Shown here: positions 47,276 to 58,602 of the stretch, in pieces
Layout: each line of letters starts with the position of its first letter
Numbering within the stretch: the stretch's first letter is position 1
DNA from: Durusdinium trenchii
Lineage: Eukaryota; Sar; Dinophyceae; Suessiales; Symbiodiniaceae
Direction of reading: 5' to 3'
Assembly (NCBI GenBank): GCA_963970005.1
Contig: CAXAMN010025273.1
Coordinates: forward strand, 565,649 to 629,648
DNA length: 64,000 nt
Program-made: the position numbers and the translations under genes
Notes under the pieces: model-generated
What the model was told of the DNA's origin: nothing
Seen by the model: the letters and a program-made list of their open reading frames with translations, nothing else
The model's database searches: none

Positions 47276-47595
47276 CTGTCATGATGACCTCTTTGGGCCT
47301 CCCATCGGATCCCACTTCTCCTGGTCTCAGACCGACCCGACCAGTCGAATTTGTACCCCAACAATCGAAGCACAAAGCAAAAATCGAGCTCTGGAATGGT
47401 CTGAATTACTCACAGTTTCACAGAATCAGTTGATTTTTGTTCCAGAATTCAGAGTAAATAAAACAAATCAGCCGGCAAACATGGAAGTCCAAGCACTCTG
47501 GATATCTCTGGATGCTTAAGTCTGATTAAATTTGACAAACTTGTCGCCAAGCGAACTCTCCCAATCTCTGGCAACCGTTAATTAAGCACACCTAC

Positions 47596-47744
47596 CACTT
47601 CACAGCCTCATCTGTCTCCACTCCACACTTGTGTTCAGGCACCACGTGTTGTCCGCTCTCCGCGTTCGCTTTTCGTCCTTTGGTGTCGACGATGGCGACG
47701 CGGGGCTCTGCTTGGATCAGCTCGCGTCGGTGCGGCGTCTGCAC
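47596..47744 (-). CDS. exon, unidentified
   Basis: A 149-nt exon between TCCTCCAG and AAGTG|GTAGGT. Encodes VQTPHRRELIQAEPRVAIVD then TKGRKANAESGQHVVPEH. The antisense frame is also open but has poorer splice signals. Confidence 0.45.
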
Positions 47745-47939
47745 CTGGAGGAAGGCAGGAATGGCATCGCATGGATGGTGCAGGTGATGGTTTCGCTGGG
47801 GAGAACCAACGGTTTGTATGGGTGAACAATTATGGAACAAAATTGCTTAAAGAATCTTACAAATGCTTACAGTATCCATGTTTTTGCTGGGGCGTCCAAT
47901 GGGTTTGCCCACTTACAGTATACATCAGTATACTAATAC

Positions 47940-48104
47940 CAAGAGGTCAGTCAGTGTGGGAGGGACTGGGACAAAGGCCAAGTCCGCGTGTTTGCTCAGC
48001 TCGGCGCCCAAATCCGCGTCAACTGACTGATGCAAGGAGGATCGCCCCGGCGACCTCCGATGAGGACAGGTCCAGGGGTCTAGGTAGCCTGTGGATGCAG
48101 CTAC
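47940..48104 (-). CDS. exon, unidentified
   Basis: 55 codons, phase 0 at both ends, between CAACAGCAG and CTTG|GTATTAG. Encodes STGYLDPWTCPHRR and later SVDADLGAELSKHADLAFVP. Confidence 0.45.
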
Positions 48105-48404
48105 CTGCTGTTGGAATCCATTGCCGAATTGCTGGAAGTTCCATATCTGACAGGCCAGCATGCGGTCCAACCGACTTAAGGCGGAAATGGGGGCCCGTGG
48201 TCGGTGGTTGACACTCAACCGATGAGCATGCAAAGCTGGATTGAATAAGATCAGGCGCGAGAAGACATGCAAGCTACAAGGCCAGTTCGAAGTCCAACCA
48301 TGCCATACCATGCCGACATCTGTAAAACATGTTGACGGCTATTCATGACTCAAGTAATGTGGACATCTCACGTCGACGTTCCGATTCCCCCTTTACCATC
48401 ATAC

Positions 48405-48634
48405 CCTGCTGACGAACAAACCCTCGCCTTTCTGGCGTCGGTGTTGAACGCAGGGCACATAGAGCCGATACCCGCACAAGGGCACCGACTCATACTCGCC
48501 TGAGGAAACCCGCGTCGCGACGTCCCAAGGCGTTGTCTCGGGGACGGCAAAGGGATGGGACGTCCGAAGCAACGAGGCATGACCTGGTCGGTGCTCGGAT
48601 AGAGCCATGGCTACCGGGGTGGGAGCCTTCCGCC
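48405..48634 (-). CDS. exon, unidentified
   Basis: A 230-nt exon between GACGCCCAG and a strong donor (AGCAGG|GTATGA). Encodes RKAPTPVAMALSEHRPGHAS, and later WDVATRVSSGEYESVPLCGY before RLYVPCVQHRR. One of the more convincing unidentified exons. Confidence 0.58.
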
Positions 48635-49146
48635 CTGGGCGTCACTGAAGACGTCTTCAAGACGCCTTGATCGCGGTTAAGCCGCCTTTTGGGGGGATCT
48701 TTGTCAGTGCAGATCACCATGGATGGCCTCACAAACTCACATGGAAACATCATGGAACCCGAGAAGAACGACATGTGTGGTGGTTTCGGCCATGATTCCT
48801 GTCAATCTGCAGGGGAGTATTGGGTTGAGGAAGTTCACCATTCAGTGAGTGGACATGAGACCTCGTGGGATTGTGGGCGCGAACGCCACTCCGTTTTCAC
48901 AAGCTGTCGGGTTTTCTGCCCCAATTCGGCGGTCGAAGCTGGAGTGAATGTGTGGTTGTGACTGGGAAGTCGCCAGTTCCTTTCGCCAAATAATATTTTC
49001 ACCAAATAATATTCACTGGGAACTGGTTTCCTCTCTCCCTCAATCGCCTCCTAAAGTCTACATATATTCGCGCCACCCTTGAGCTGAAGCAAAGGGTTCT
49101 TGGGTGCATCCATCTATATCATCAACTCATCCATCTCCCCTGCCCC

Positions 49147-49293
49147 TCATGCGCCTTCTTCAAGGCTGGTTTGCTCCCTGCGGCGGCGGCCTTTCTTCCC
49201 CTCGACCTCCTTGGCACTCTCTGGGCCGGCGAAAGCCACCCCAAAAAAACGCATGAGCTCGGGCTGTGCAACTTTTCTGGTGACGTCTTGGAC
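49147..49293 (-). CDS. terminal exon with stop, unidentified
   Basis: Encodes VQDVTRKVAQPELMRFFGVA, then FAGPESAKEVEGKKGRRRR, and stops at 49,149-49,147. A charged, basic C-terminus ends the protein. The start is not fixed, because the frame is open far upstream and two other frames are also open. Confidence 0.48.
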   Translation of the reverse strand, partial: VQDVTRKVAQPELMRFFGVAFAGPESAKEVEGKKGRRRREQTSLEEGA

Positions 49294-50072
49294 ACTTGCG
49301 CAGCTCGGAGTGTCTGACTGCTCTTCCGGTTTGGGGTTTGATCGATGGCTTCCAAGGAAGGACCCGATGTTCGAAGCACATCGATGCTTCCGCGGCTCCC
49401 CGCGGCGTCCGAATTTCGGGGGACAGTGCGTTTCTGGCCAATGGATCGACGGTCCGTGGCGCTAGCATGAGCTAGCAAACTTTTTTTTTTTTCAAATACA
49501 GGGTCATTCGTAATCAATCGTTCCACTCAGCAATGCTCTGGATCCTGGGATTGAAGAACCAATGTATCCAATGTGCTTGTTGATCGGAGTCTGAACTAGA
49601 ACAAGAAAACTGTCGGGGCCGGCCGTCTGCGAAGATCTGTTTGGCATACATGGTGCCAGGTAGGAACCTGGTAAAACATCGCGAATGTTTGGTGACTGTT
49701 GTTTGTCCCTTTCCCCTCCTAGCAGCAAACTTTGACCACTTAGGGCCCACTTCGTCCACTTCGCACCAAGCGGCTGGCTGCTTGCCGGTGGACAAGCCAG
49801 AACACTTGTAGGGAGGTGCTAAGAAGCGATAGCCTTGAGGACAAACATACCTCAGCTGGTCCGTTTTGGCAAGTTGACTGGTCCCTGCCGGCCTAAGAGA
49901 GCCATTGTGGAAGACGGAACATTATTAATAACCATTCAAGCCTCCAAAACTCAAAACCTATGCGGTCCACCCCCATCCATTCCCCCGGGCACTATTTAAT
50001 ACATGCCTACGTGCCTTCCAAAACCGCCACAAGTAACGATCTCTTCAACATTCTCCAACCTCCACCGATTCA

Positions 50073-50171
50073 CTCGAAGCCCACGTAGACCTCCTTGGGC
50101 CCAGCGAGGGGGAGATGCCAACAGCTGAGGCCATAGAGCTGATCTCCAAAACCCGGGAGCCGGGCGCCCTC
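50073..50171 (-). CDS. exon, unidentified
   Basis: After CACGGCAG. Encodes EGARLPGFGDQLYGLSCWHL then PLAGPKEVYVGFE, reaching a TGA unless spliced just before. Confidence 0.42.
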
Positions 50172-50427
50172 CTGCCGTGGCAATGCCAAAACGCTCAGAT
50201 GGCTCAAACGGCGATGACACTCTTTACACGAAGGGGGTAAAGGACGAGGAAGGGCCTGAGACGTGAAGACATGTAAGCTGGATGAGCTGGGAGTAAGATT
50301 GTGAAGCTGGGATGAGAGAGTTTCTATGATTCACATCATGTTCGGGCCCCCCTTTCCATCCCCTTTCCCAAACCAAATAAGAGGAACTATAAAAACGCGA
50401 CATTATTAAGGTAATATATAATAGCAT

Positions 50428-50544
50428 ATATGGAAGTGAAATTCCACCTGTTTGTGGAAAATGGTCTTCCTTTCGGGGCCATTCTCCACTTCTATGTGAA
50501 AAAAACAGGCTAGTGTACTTCTAAGTTCTACACTTTCCTCCCAC
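50428..50544. other. AT-rich non-coding gap
   Basis: AT-rich DNA with an imperfect inverted repeat (GGAAGTGAAATTCCAC ... AATGGTC). No gene. Confidence 0.4.
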
Positions 50545-50738
50545 CAACGCCACATCATCCAACCCGGGTCGCCCCGCCCCGCCGGTTGACACCGGGCGCT
50601 CCGGATCCACTGCGATGGGCGCGTCGGCCACGAGCGCCAGGAAGCCGTTGGCCTCCGGCAGCGCGGAGGGCAGCGCCGTCATCGCCACGGCGCCGGGCTT
50701 GATGCGCGCCAGGCCTCGGGGCCGCGGGCTTCCAAGAG
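50545..50738 (-). CDS. high-GC exon, unidentified
   Basis: After CTCCTAG, with a GT donor (TTG|GTGGGA). Encodes ARIKPGAVAMTALPSALPEA then NGFLALVADAPIAVDPERPV. Third codon positions are almost all G or C (GCG, CTG, GCC), far above the neighbouring exons. That could reflect an unusual expression class, recent transfer, or plain local bias. No family is recognised. Confidence 0.55.
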
Positions 50739-52307
50739 CTAGGAGCTGCGCTGGTTGGTCTAATAAGTGGTGTTAAGATTCAGATCCTTAGGACATGGAG
50801 CTGGATTTTGTAGGTGTGAAGGAGAAAAGTCCTAATTAGTATATAGAGAACAAAATTTGTGCGGAAAGAACATGAAAGAGCACATTCTTAATCAATAAGT
50901 AATATCAATGGTGCTTCGAATCCTTGGAAGCTGGAAGGTGGTGATGGTTTGGGTCTCAACGACCTTGCTCTGCGTCTCTGCGAGGTTCCAGAGGCTTTGT
51001 GACATGTCACGACGGCATTTACAACACCAAACAGAAGGTGGAGGACCGTGAGTCTTTAGGGCTCAAGATGGCTCAAGACACATCCCGTGTAGTTTCTGTG
51101 CACTGCTAGCTGTGCACAGGTGTGACGTGTAGTTTCTTAGGGCTCCAGAAGGTGGTTTGATCATGTTAAACACACCTGTGCCCCCAAATATCATTTGATA
51201 GTTCAAACCTCTCTATCTCCCTCTCTCAAGTCCATCCTAAGATATAGCTTGCTGATTCGGTCGAAGGTGCAAGTATAGATCTTTCACCTGGGTCCTGACG
51301 ATGCTTTCAGATGGGCTTTCAGCAGCCCATCCACCACCACAACCCCATGACGTCGCCGGAAGGGGCAGCCCATCCACAACCATCCACAAGCTCAGCTTCT
51401 TCTCCCAGAGTTGCACCGTGCCCGTCAGCCCCTCGGTGTTCCTCTCCCCATCCCCATCTTCTCTCCCCTCTTAGCGATTCCGAGAGTCGTGGAGAGGGAG
51501 GGATCAGCACCTGCCGCTGTCAGGAGATTTTTGCTTTCAGAAGATCAAGTGAATCAAGTCGCAAATTCTATGGCCTTTGGGGGGATACACCAGGGAAGAT
51601 CACCCTACCAAGGATTCTTAGGGTATAATCATCTACCAGGCTTTTGTAGACTTTTTCAAGTGTCAGGTGGTGACCTGTGAAGTCGGGTGCTGGTAGCCTT
51701 TGGGGGGAGATGTCCCATGATTGAATTTCTAGTTGGGGGTGACCAGTTCAAGGCCTTTTGCTACCTTGGGGATGAGGTTGTGGTATGTTGTGGTTAGCGT
51801 CTAGTGGGCTTTGGAAATCAATCATGCAACACATGGGAGGGTTGAACACTTGGGCCAACTGGGCGATGCGCTTGCATGCAACACTTAACAGGCTGTTTGC
51901 ATGGAATTACAGAGTTTGGCTCAAGCGGTGCATGACTTCTCGATCGGGTCCTCCACGCCAGGTTTCGAAACAGTATGGTAGGTTGGAGGGCCGTCGCTAC
52001 TTGGGTGGAGGCCATTGCTATTGGGTTGCACATCTCGGGTGCATCAACATCCCTTTCCTTTCGCGGGTGCTGGGTATAGTGGTGTGAGGCCCCCCTCACC
52101 AGATCGCCAGGAACCTGACGGACAAGTATACATAATCTTCACGGGCATGGCGATAAGCCACTGTCGGTTTTGGAAGTTATTCATCTGCCACAATGCCACA
52201 AAACACAGCCCAAAACCAAAAGCACCAAACACCAAACACCGCCAAACCCACCAGAACCCGCTGGCGCACCTACTCCAAAGCATCCACCCCACTAATCACC
52301 ACTCGAC
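50739..52307. other. no supported gene
   Basis: A GC-rich island at 51.35-51.5 kb is open in several frames without a clear exon. At 51,915-51,925 an 11-nt string equals the last 11 nt of the spliced leader, probably by chance. Confidence 0.4.
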
Positions 52308-52611
52308 CTGCGACCTGCTGATCTGCGCAGTCCAAGCCACTGGGTCCATATCAAAGTCGCAGCCCTCCGGTAGGAAGGGCATGAAGTTCACGTTGTGGCA
52401 ACAGGGCCCGAAGGGCGCAATGCCCTCCGCCGCCGCCTAACGGGCGGCCAAAACGGTGGAGATGTGCGGCTCCACCGACCGGGACGAAGAGGTCGTCTAG
52501 CTCTGGTGCATCCGATTTAAGGTGGTCACGAATAGTCCGGAAAAAGCCCGATGAACTGGACTTTTCACCACTGTCGTTGAACCTCTCGATGCCACGCCCC
52601 AACTGATCCAA
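52308..52611 (-). pseudogene. broken coding stretch, unidentified (possible retrocopy)
   Basis: The first frame, from an ATAG acceptor at 52,612, encodes LDQLGRGIERFNDSGEK and later RDHLKSDAPELDDLFVP. Near 52,485 the coding sense moves to another frame (SVEPHISTVLAAR), meets TAG at 52,439-52,437, and continues in that frame as AAAEGIAPFGPCCHNVNFMP then FLPEGCDFDMDPVAWTAQ. A frame change plus a nonsense codon, with no intron-sized gap, suggests a decayed intronless copy. A 43-bp intron would be the alternative. The family is not recognised. Confidence 0.5.
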
Positions 52612-52949
52612 CTATACGTTGCTTTCTGGACATTCCGACCCGACGGACTGACAGTCCATTGACCTCCAAATAGACCTCCTGACCTTCGTTGGTCTCGAAA
52701 AAAAACATGCATGGATTCCACGCGCTCTCACGTTGCTTCTCTTCTCAAGCATCACCATCATGTGTAAATTGACGTTCAAATTCACCCATCTTCTCCCCAG
52801 CTCTTAAGAGTTCACCTCAGGGTCCCTGTGGGACCTTGGAACCATCTGGGTGGCGGTCAAGACCGGGCGACCTGGGTTGACTAGAGAAAACAAACAGAAT
52901 GGACTAAGGACTACGAGTCGGAGGTCAATCTACCCTGGTTTGGGGATCT

Positions 52950-53210
52950 GGGGCTTGGTCCACCGCCATATATGCCATATTCGTGGTCCGCTGGAACCTT
53001 CGAAAACGCAGAAAAACCACGAACGACCAGCCGGCAAACGCTTCCCATCTTCTTCATCCCCACCTTCGGAGGCTCGAACTTCTCGAAGAGCTGCACCTGC
53101 CGAAGCGGTCGAAGTGACCCGGTCGTTGAGTCATCTGACACGTCTAGACATGGCCCGCCCCTTAGGGCCCCGTGGGGCACATGTCGGCCGGACTCCTCGT
53201 CGCCATCCAC
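52950..53210 (-). CDS. possible exon(s), unidentified
   Basis: The frame contains QVQLFEKFEPPKVGMKKMGS and FSAFSKVPADHEYGIYGGGP. A CGGCAG acceptor and an AAG|GTGGGG donor inside it suggest at least one micro-exon (VQLFEKFEPPK). Confidence 0.38.
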
Positions 53211-53842
53211 GTGTTACCGCAGGAACCAGTAGCTAAGAAGTAGAGGACATTCGCAGTTCGTTTGGCGCTCATTGATTCTCGTGGTGGGGGAGGCCGGGCC
53301 TAGTCACCTAGTCCCAGTAGTTCTTCAACCGATGTGGGATTGAAATGAACTTCAATTCAGGTCCTAGGGTGGAGATGTCTGACAGGATCGCCTACTTGAA
53401 CATCCAGCCTACAGGAATTCTGGGGCAGTGATTCTTGTGAGTCATGCACTCCTCAATCAGGATATCCTATAGATCTCATCACACATACACTTCCCATGTC
53501 AAACATGTGGATGCCCAGACTCTCCGCTCACCCATCTTCATGTAAAGCATCTGACTCCGGCCTCGCTCTTCCCACACAGGCACACCTTCGTGGACCGGAA
53601 TCCGTGTCGATGAGGTTCCTGGCGTTCCGAGGAGATCAGACGAGACCAGCCACCAGCCACAAGTCATCTAAGAGCCTTGGTTTTGTCAAAGGATTATAAC
53701 AAATGGGTTCATTGAGTGGTGAAAATGATGAGAGCATTTCTTTCTATGAAGAAGTGGTGAAGAAGTTGAATGAAGTTGATCCATCAATTGAAGGACCCTG
53801 AAATTCACACACACCCATGATTCCATGACGAATCCACCCTTC

Positions 53843-54030
53843 TCATCCCTTCTCTCTTGTGCCTTCCCTTCTGGCACCGACCGCCGCGTGTGCTTCCCGC
53901 GTGGCGCGGTCCACGCGCCGGTCCTGATGGCCCTCCATCAAGTTGCAGCTTCGCCCGCTCCAGCACCTCGCCTTGCAGGGCCTGGAGGGCGGTGTGCGGT
54001 AGGACGAAGGGCATGGAGGTCCCACGGGAC
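53843..54030 (-). CDS. possible exon(s), unidentified
   Basis: Reads TSMPFVLPHTALQALQGEVL then ERAKLQL in one frame. A second frame (MEGHQDRRVDRATREAHAAV) takes over near 53,950. Splicing or an indel could explain the change. Confidence 0.38.
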
Positions 54031-54126
54031 ACGTGAGGCCATGAAGATGAAGGATCAAGGTATATCAAGGTATATCAAGGTCATTCATTCATGATATACC
54101 AGCCATCACAAGACGGGATGCGATCC

Positions 54127-54193
54127 ATGGAGGTTAGGGGTGCCCATTACCCACTCACTTAGGGATCAAACACCACCCCTTAGTGACTCCTGG
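54127..54193 (-). repeat. dispersed repeat, copy B
   Basis: Reverse complement of 249-315 with a few mismatches. An AT microsatellite follows directly at about 54,197. Confidence 0.8.
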
Positions 54194-54698
54194 TGTATAT
54201 ATATATATTATACATCATGTCGACTTTTGTGATTCATGACAGTCATCTACGATATGACATCTACTAGTTGGGGGGGGCTTTAGTTGATTGACAACCAACA
54301 TTAGGTATACCATGGTATACCCTTCAAGTGGGATCATGTCCTTCTCCTCTGCAATCTGTATCAATCTGTGCCCTCAGACTCCATATGGCAGCCAGATCTC
54401 CACTATGACGGCAATGCCTTCTTATAACATGCACCCCCTGTTTGGTATTCGGATGTATTCGGACAACGGCCATCTAACGAGTTCCCGGGGCCATACCCAT
54501 CCTCTTCCATGCTTGTTTCGCGGGGTGTAGCTGCCTGGAGAGGGAGACAAAACGGATCTATCCATCCTCCATCCCGCGCACCGCCGTTTTTTTCGCGCCT
54601 GGACTGCATGTTGATCAGCCGTTCGCAGTGCTTCCGTGCCACCGCCCAGGCACAGGCGCCCAAGGGCGTATAGGTCTGGCACTGCGGGAGGCACAAGA

Positions 54699-54780
54699 GG
54701 TGCCAGGGGCAAGGGGTGCCAAAGGTGGAGATGAAGTGCAAGGGGTGCAAGGGGTGCCAAGAGGTGCAAGGAGTGCCAAA
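54699..54780. repeat. degenerate GTGC(C/A)AAGG tandem repeat
   Basis: Seven to eight imperfect units of about 10 bp. Open frames through it are low-complexity. Confidence 0.75.
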
Positions 54781-55136
54781 GTCAGCATCTTTTGTTGTAG
54801 GATGTTCACTTTTGTCCACAATATTGTTCTTCTCCTGTGTAGGGAGCTCACTTTTGCCCGCAACTCCTCCAGGAAGATCTTCAAGAAATCCTTTTGCTTG
54901 GGCAGCCTCCAGAGAATATGTCCATAAGAGCCACATGTGATGAAAAAGGGGATAATATGATGCTAGCATCTGCTAGCATACCACACGCAAAAATCTACAC
55001 CGCTTCCAAGAACCACCTTCGATCCAAAAGCGCAAGCCGATTGACTGCTAAGGCTCCAAGAAGCAAGACCTCAATTCCCACCTCTAACAAACCCCAAACC
55101 CAAACACCGACCACAACACGGGTCGCCACGACACGC

Positions 55137-55230
55137 CTTCTGCAGCACCTGCTGCTCTGCAGCCTCCAGGAGCTCTTGAGAGTCCTCAGGCTGCACCGCG
55201 ATTGCTCGCGGCCGGCGCGCATCGCAGCGA
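55137..55230 (-). CDS. exon, unidentified
   Basis: Encodes RPRAIAVQPEDSQELLEAAE then QQVLQK, an amphipathic helix, up to a GC donor (AAG|GCGTGT). The 5' border is not fixed. Confidence 0.45.
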
Positions 55231-55482
55231 ACTTGGCGTCCAAAAAGGAACCGTAACGAAGTGAATTGATGTCCCCCCAAAAAAAGCAAGGACACATGCA
55301 GGGTGTTTCTCCTGCCAGGCTGCCAGGCGCCAGATATTACAGTAATTGGTTGCTCACTGATGTTCACCCCAACCAATAGTAGAAGGCCATCGGTGGCAAT
55401 TCCGAATTGCTACATCTATGCAACGAACCCCTGCACAGGACTCGCCAGCTGGACTCGTCAGACAGCCGCCCTCGGAACTCAC

Positions 55483-55575
55483 CAGCGAGGGACGGCGCTC
55501 CCCAGCTTGGCGCTGAAGCTCTGACAGGCCTCATCGATGGCCTCCTGCAGCTGTGCGAAGGGTGCGAAGAAAGTA
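55483..55575 (-). CDS. exon, unidentified
   Basis: Between GTGCAG and a consensus donor (CTG|GTGAGT). Encodes FFAPFAQLQEAIDEACQSFS then AKLGSAVPR, a clear amphipathic helix. Confidence 0.58.
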
Positions 55576-55683
55576 CTGCACGACTGAGAGCTGTGGGTTC
55601 TTGCCATGACACGGCTCTTTTTGGCAGAAAGTTATGGAGGGTGTCTGCTGGAAACGGGTGGGTAGGTGTAAACCAGCAACCGT

Positions 55684-56614
55684 ACTATATATAATAAATT
55701 GTTCCCAGGTAGTAGCTAGTTTCCAGGAATTGGCACATAATTCCTAAAAATGACAGAAGCAGTCCAATAAGGCCAACGCGGTCTTCCATAATGATTGCAG
55801 TAAAATAATTTATAGTAAAATATATAATATATATAAGGGTCTCTCGGTCTTTCAAGATGTCACCACTCTTTGTGGAGATTTGACCAACATAGGTCCACCA
55901 GCCCTGACCTGCGCACTGTTGAAGGCGAAATAGAGCTCCTGAGATTTGGTGTCCGAAACGCACCCATGACATCCCCAAGCCTCTCCCTGGCTGAAGCCTA
56001 GTTCCTCAAACTTGGGGGATGTCCTATCATTTTTGTATGACAAGGAGGACAATGTACCTAATCGGCTCCCTGTCCAAAGGTATATAATATACCAGGAGCA
56101 TCCTGTCGGGGTGCCCAATGGAAGCCCACAATGTGACAAGTATTGTAGGGTGGTCTATTGGAGACCCCTTGAATGGTCCAGGTAGGGGTATATACCCGGT
56201 GAAACCCCACTCCCAGATACCCGGTGAAACCGAAGGGTCTTGGGAAGCGCCTCAGACAGAGTCCGCAAGTATCGTTTGCAGGGGTATATAGGGTAATATA
56301 GGGTATCTCCACTGGTACCTCCTCCTTTTCACGAGACTCCAAGTGGGATTTGCGCGAAGCTTGGCATGGAGGTGATGAATCCGATGTGAAGCGCCAACAA
56401 GGTCCCAGCTGCAACTTTCAAGCCTACAATCACCATCAGCACTGGCAACCTTGAACAAGTTAGTCATCTGTGGGGCGGTGGGATTCCACCCCTGAGTCTC
56501 AACGTCCGTCACTCCCAAACAATCCCATGTCTGGTATGGTGCGCCTACACTTCGGCTCCTGAAACGGAGAGTAATGTAATTAATCCAATGGAAGTCCATG
56601 ATTGGATCATGTAA
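55684..56614. other. no supported gene
   Basis: AT-rich DNA at 55.68-55.84 kb, then repeated ATACCC/GGGTAT words around 56.18-56.31 kb (GTATATACCCGGTGAAACC recurs partly). No exon is supported. Confidence 0.4.
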
Positions 56615-56752
56615 TCATTTCAATTCAATCACTCCAACGTCTAAGTCTTCCATGCTTGGAGCCTCCGCTTTTCTCCCAGGTGCCGCCCCGGCCGAACCCC
56701 CCCCTGCGCACCCGCCGCCCGTGACACCCCGACGACGGCGCGGTCGACGTCG
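56615..56752 (-). CDS. terminal exon with stop, unidentified
   Basis: 46 codons from a GACCAG acceptor to TGA 56,617-56,615. An Arg-rich then Gly-rich start (RRRPRRRRGVTGGG) leads to KAEAPSMEDLDVGVIELK and the stop. The acidic C-terminus is the most convincing part. Confidence 0.45.
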   Translation of the reverse strand, partial: RRRPRRRRGVTGGGCAGGGSAGAAPGRKAEAPSMEDLDVGVIELK

Positions 56753-57442
56753 CTGGTCGAGGCTCTGGGAAGGCCCAGCTGCCCAGTGCCCAGCAAAGCT
56801 CCCGAGGCCCCGTGGGCCCCGTCGTCGGCTGAGACGAGGCGAAGCGAGGCGGAGTGAGGCGAGCGACGTGACCGGCGTCGCTCAAGGGGTGGTGCCAGGG
56901 AGTGACGTGGTTGGAAGGTTGTTGGTTTGGAGAGGTTGTCCTCACTTCGTACCGAACTAAGAAGCGTAAGAAGAAATGTGGAAGAAGTGAGATAGGATCG
57001 ACATGATTGATGAATTGATGTGGCATGGCTTCTTGGATGCCCTGATATCGCATAAACCCCTAAGTACACATATAATGTCATGATCGAAGGGCAGTCTGGA
57101 GCCTTAATGATCTTAATGTTAATGGCTTACGAAGTGCAGCTGAGGATCCAAAGGCCTGCATTCATAAGGAGCTATGCAGCCATGAGAGGCTCAAACACCA
57201 TTAATAGGCCCAAAGCGTGTTCACCATCCTCTAATGAAACTCCTGCAGAGTCGCTTCTTTTTGGTACAGTTGCTCACCCAGTTCTCAGAGCATCCCCGCC
57301 ACGTGAAACTGGCGCATGTCACCGGCCAACCATCCTTCACCCACATCACCGCGTCACATGGTCAACTGCGCCCACCTTCTTCACCTCGCCAACCGCGCCC
57401 ACCATGGACCCATGCACCCCACACGACCCACACAACCCACAC

Positions 57443-57616
57443 AGCCCGGCTCGAGCCGCGTCGGGGCAGCGCCTCGCCCACGGCCTGCGCGAGCTCTTCT
57501 GGCAAGCGCGCTGCGGCGGTCAATGTGGCGTGGAGACGCAGGTGGAGCGCCTGGGCGAGACGCGGCAGGGTGTGGCAAAGAGGGAGGCCGACAGGCATGT
57601 TTGGAATGCTAGATGA
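57443..57616. CDS. GC-rich coding stretch, strand uncertain
   Basis: Plus reading: GQRLAHGLRELFWQARCGGQ, with a stop at 57,616. Minus reading: MPVGLPLCHTLPRLAQALHL then RLPEELAQAVGEAL. Both are plausible. Neighbouring genes favour minus. Confidence 0.35.
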
Positions 57617-58035
57617 GCTCAAGCTGCAAGCTTGGGTTTGTCCGCCTGTTACGGGACACATGATACATACCTTATTCATCTCATTGCAGCAAGTTCATGT
57701 AAGTTCTGTCGTAAAATGTCGTAAGCATGTGGCCGTGGGCAACAGCTGTGGGACTCAGTGCAAACAGCGGTGGACATATCAGGTGAAAAGCCGGGACCTC
57801 GCAGCTGCATGGGCTTGCCATGAAGTTTGGGTTCTCTGTACCTCTATACCCTCGTGCAGCTGCAAACAGCAGTCAAGTGTCAATGGCCCCTTGTTGGCCC
57901 CTTGTAGACCATGAACATGCATGAACACCAAAGAAAAATCCTCCAGTCTCTTGGACGTGCTGCATTCGGAAGTTCCGTCTTCCTCACGTCTCAGATTCCC
58001 ACATTCCAGCGGATTCCCTCCACTTTCCTGCCATG

Positions 58036-58155
58036 TCATGTCATCCGAGTGACGGATGCTGTGCCCAACCAGTCCTCAAAGCTCAACTTCTCGCGCTTTT
58101 CTTTCGACGCTTCCGCCAGCCTAAGCTTTGCATATCTCATCATGGGGGGCTCCAT
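58036..58155 (-). CDS. short coding exon with stop, unidentified
   Basis: From ATG 58,155 the frame encodes MEPPMMRYAKLRLAEASKEK then REKLSFEDWLGTASV and stops at 58,036. A charged helix followed by FEDWLG looks genuine. Confidence 0.5.
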   Translation of the reverse strand: MEPPMMRYAKLRLAEASKEKREKLSFEDWLGTASVTRMT

Positions 58156-58439
58156 CGACAAGCCCGGAAGTGGGCAAGCTCCAGGCCAAGTGGAAGGGGC
58201 ATGAAGGGACCACTATAATGGTAGGGGATTGGGGCTCTGTTGACATCTGTTGACTGGCCTGCAGGGTTCAACTCAGATTGGATGGCATCTCGTAGTCCAA
58301 CAACTGAGTGTTCTTTCTATTTCTGGAGTTCATACTCCACAAACATGCCCAAGTTGCACCACATGCCCAGCCTCAAACATGCACCACCTGAAAAAAAAAA
58401 GAACATCTTCCGAACATCAAAAGAGCAATGCAACCTGAA

Positions 58440-58602
58440 AAAACTCCTCTCTCCAAAAAAGCCTTAGCCTTAGCCTCCCCCAGCTCTGAACGCGGTCCAG
58501 GACGCCGGTCACGCAGCCGGTCCAAGGCTGTTTGAGGCTCCTCACAAGGCGGCGGTTTGAGCCAACGAGGCGTCTCGTAGGAGCCACCGCACGATGCATC
58601 AC
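58440..58602 (-). CDS. possible exon, unidentified
   Basis: The frame reads RRLVRSLKQPWTGCVTGVLD then RVQSWGRLRLRLFWRE. Arg/Leu-rich, without firm splice borders. Confidence 0.32.

Noticed and set aside
51915-51925. An exact match to the last 11 nt of the spliced leader (TTTGGCTCAAG).
   Set aside because: The upstream leader bases do not match and no retrocopied gene starts there. An 11-nt match in a 64-kb window on two strands is not very unlikely.
56598-56960. A GC-rich plus-strand frame of about 120 codons.
   Set aside because: A minus frame through the same region ends with a convincing acidic C-terminus and stop. The plus reading is Pro/Arg low-complexity.
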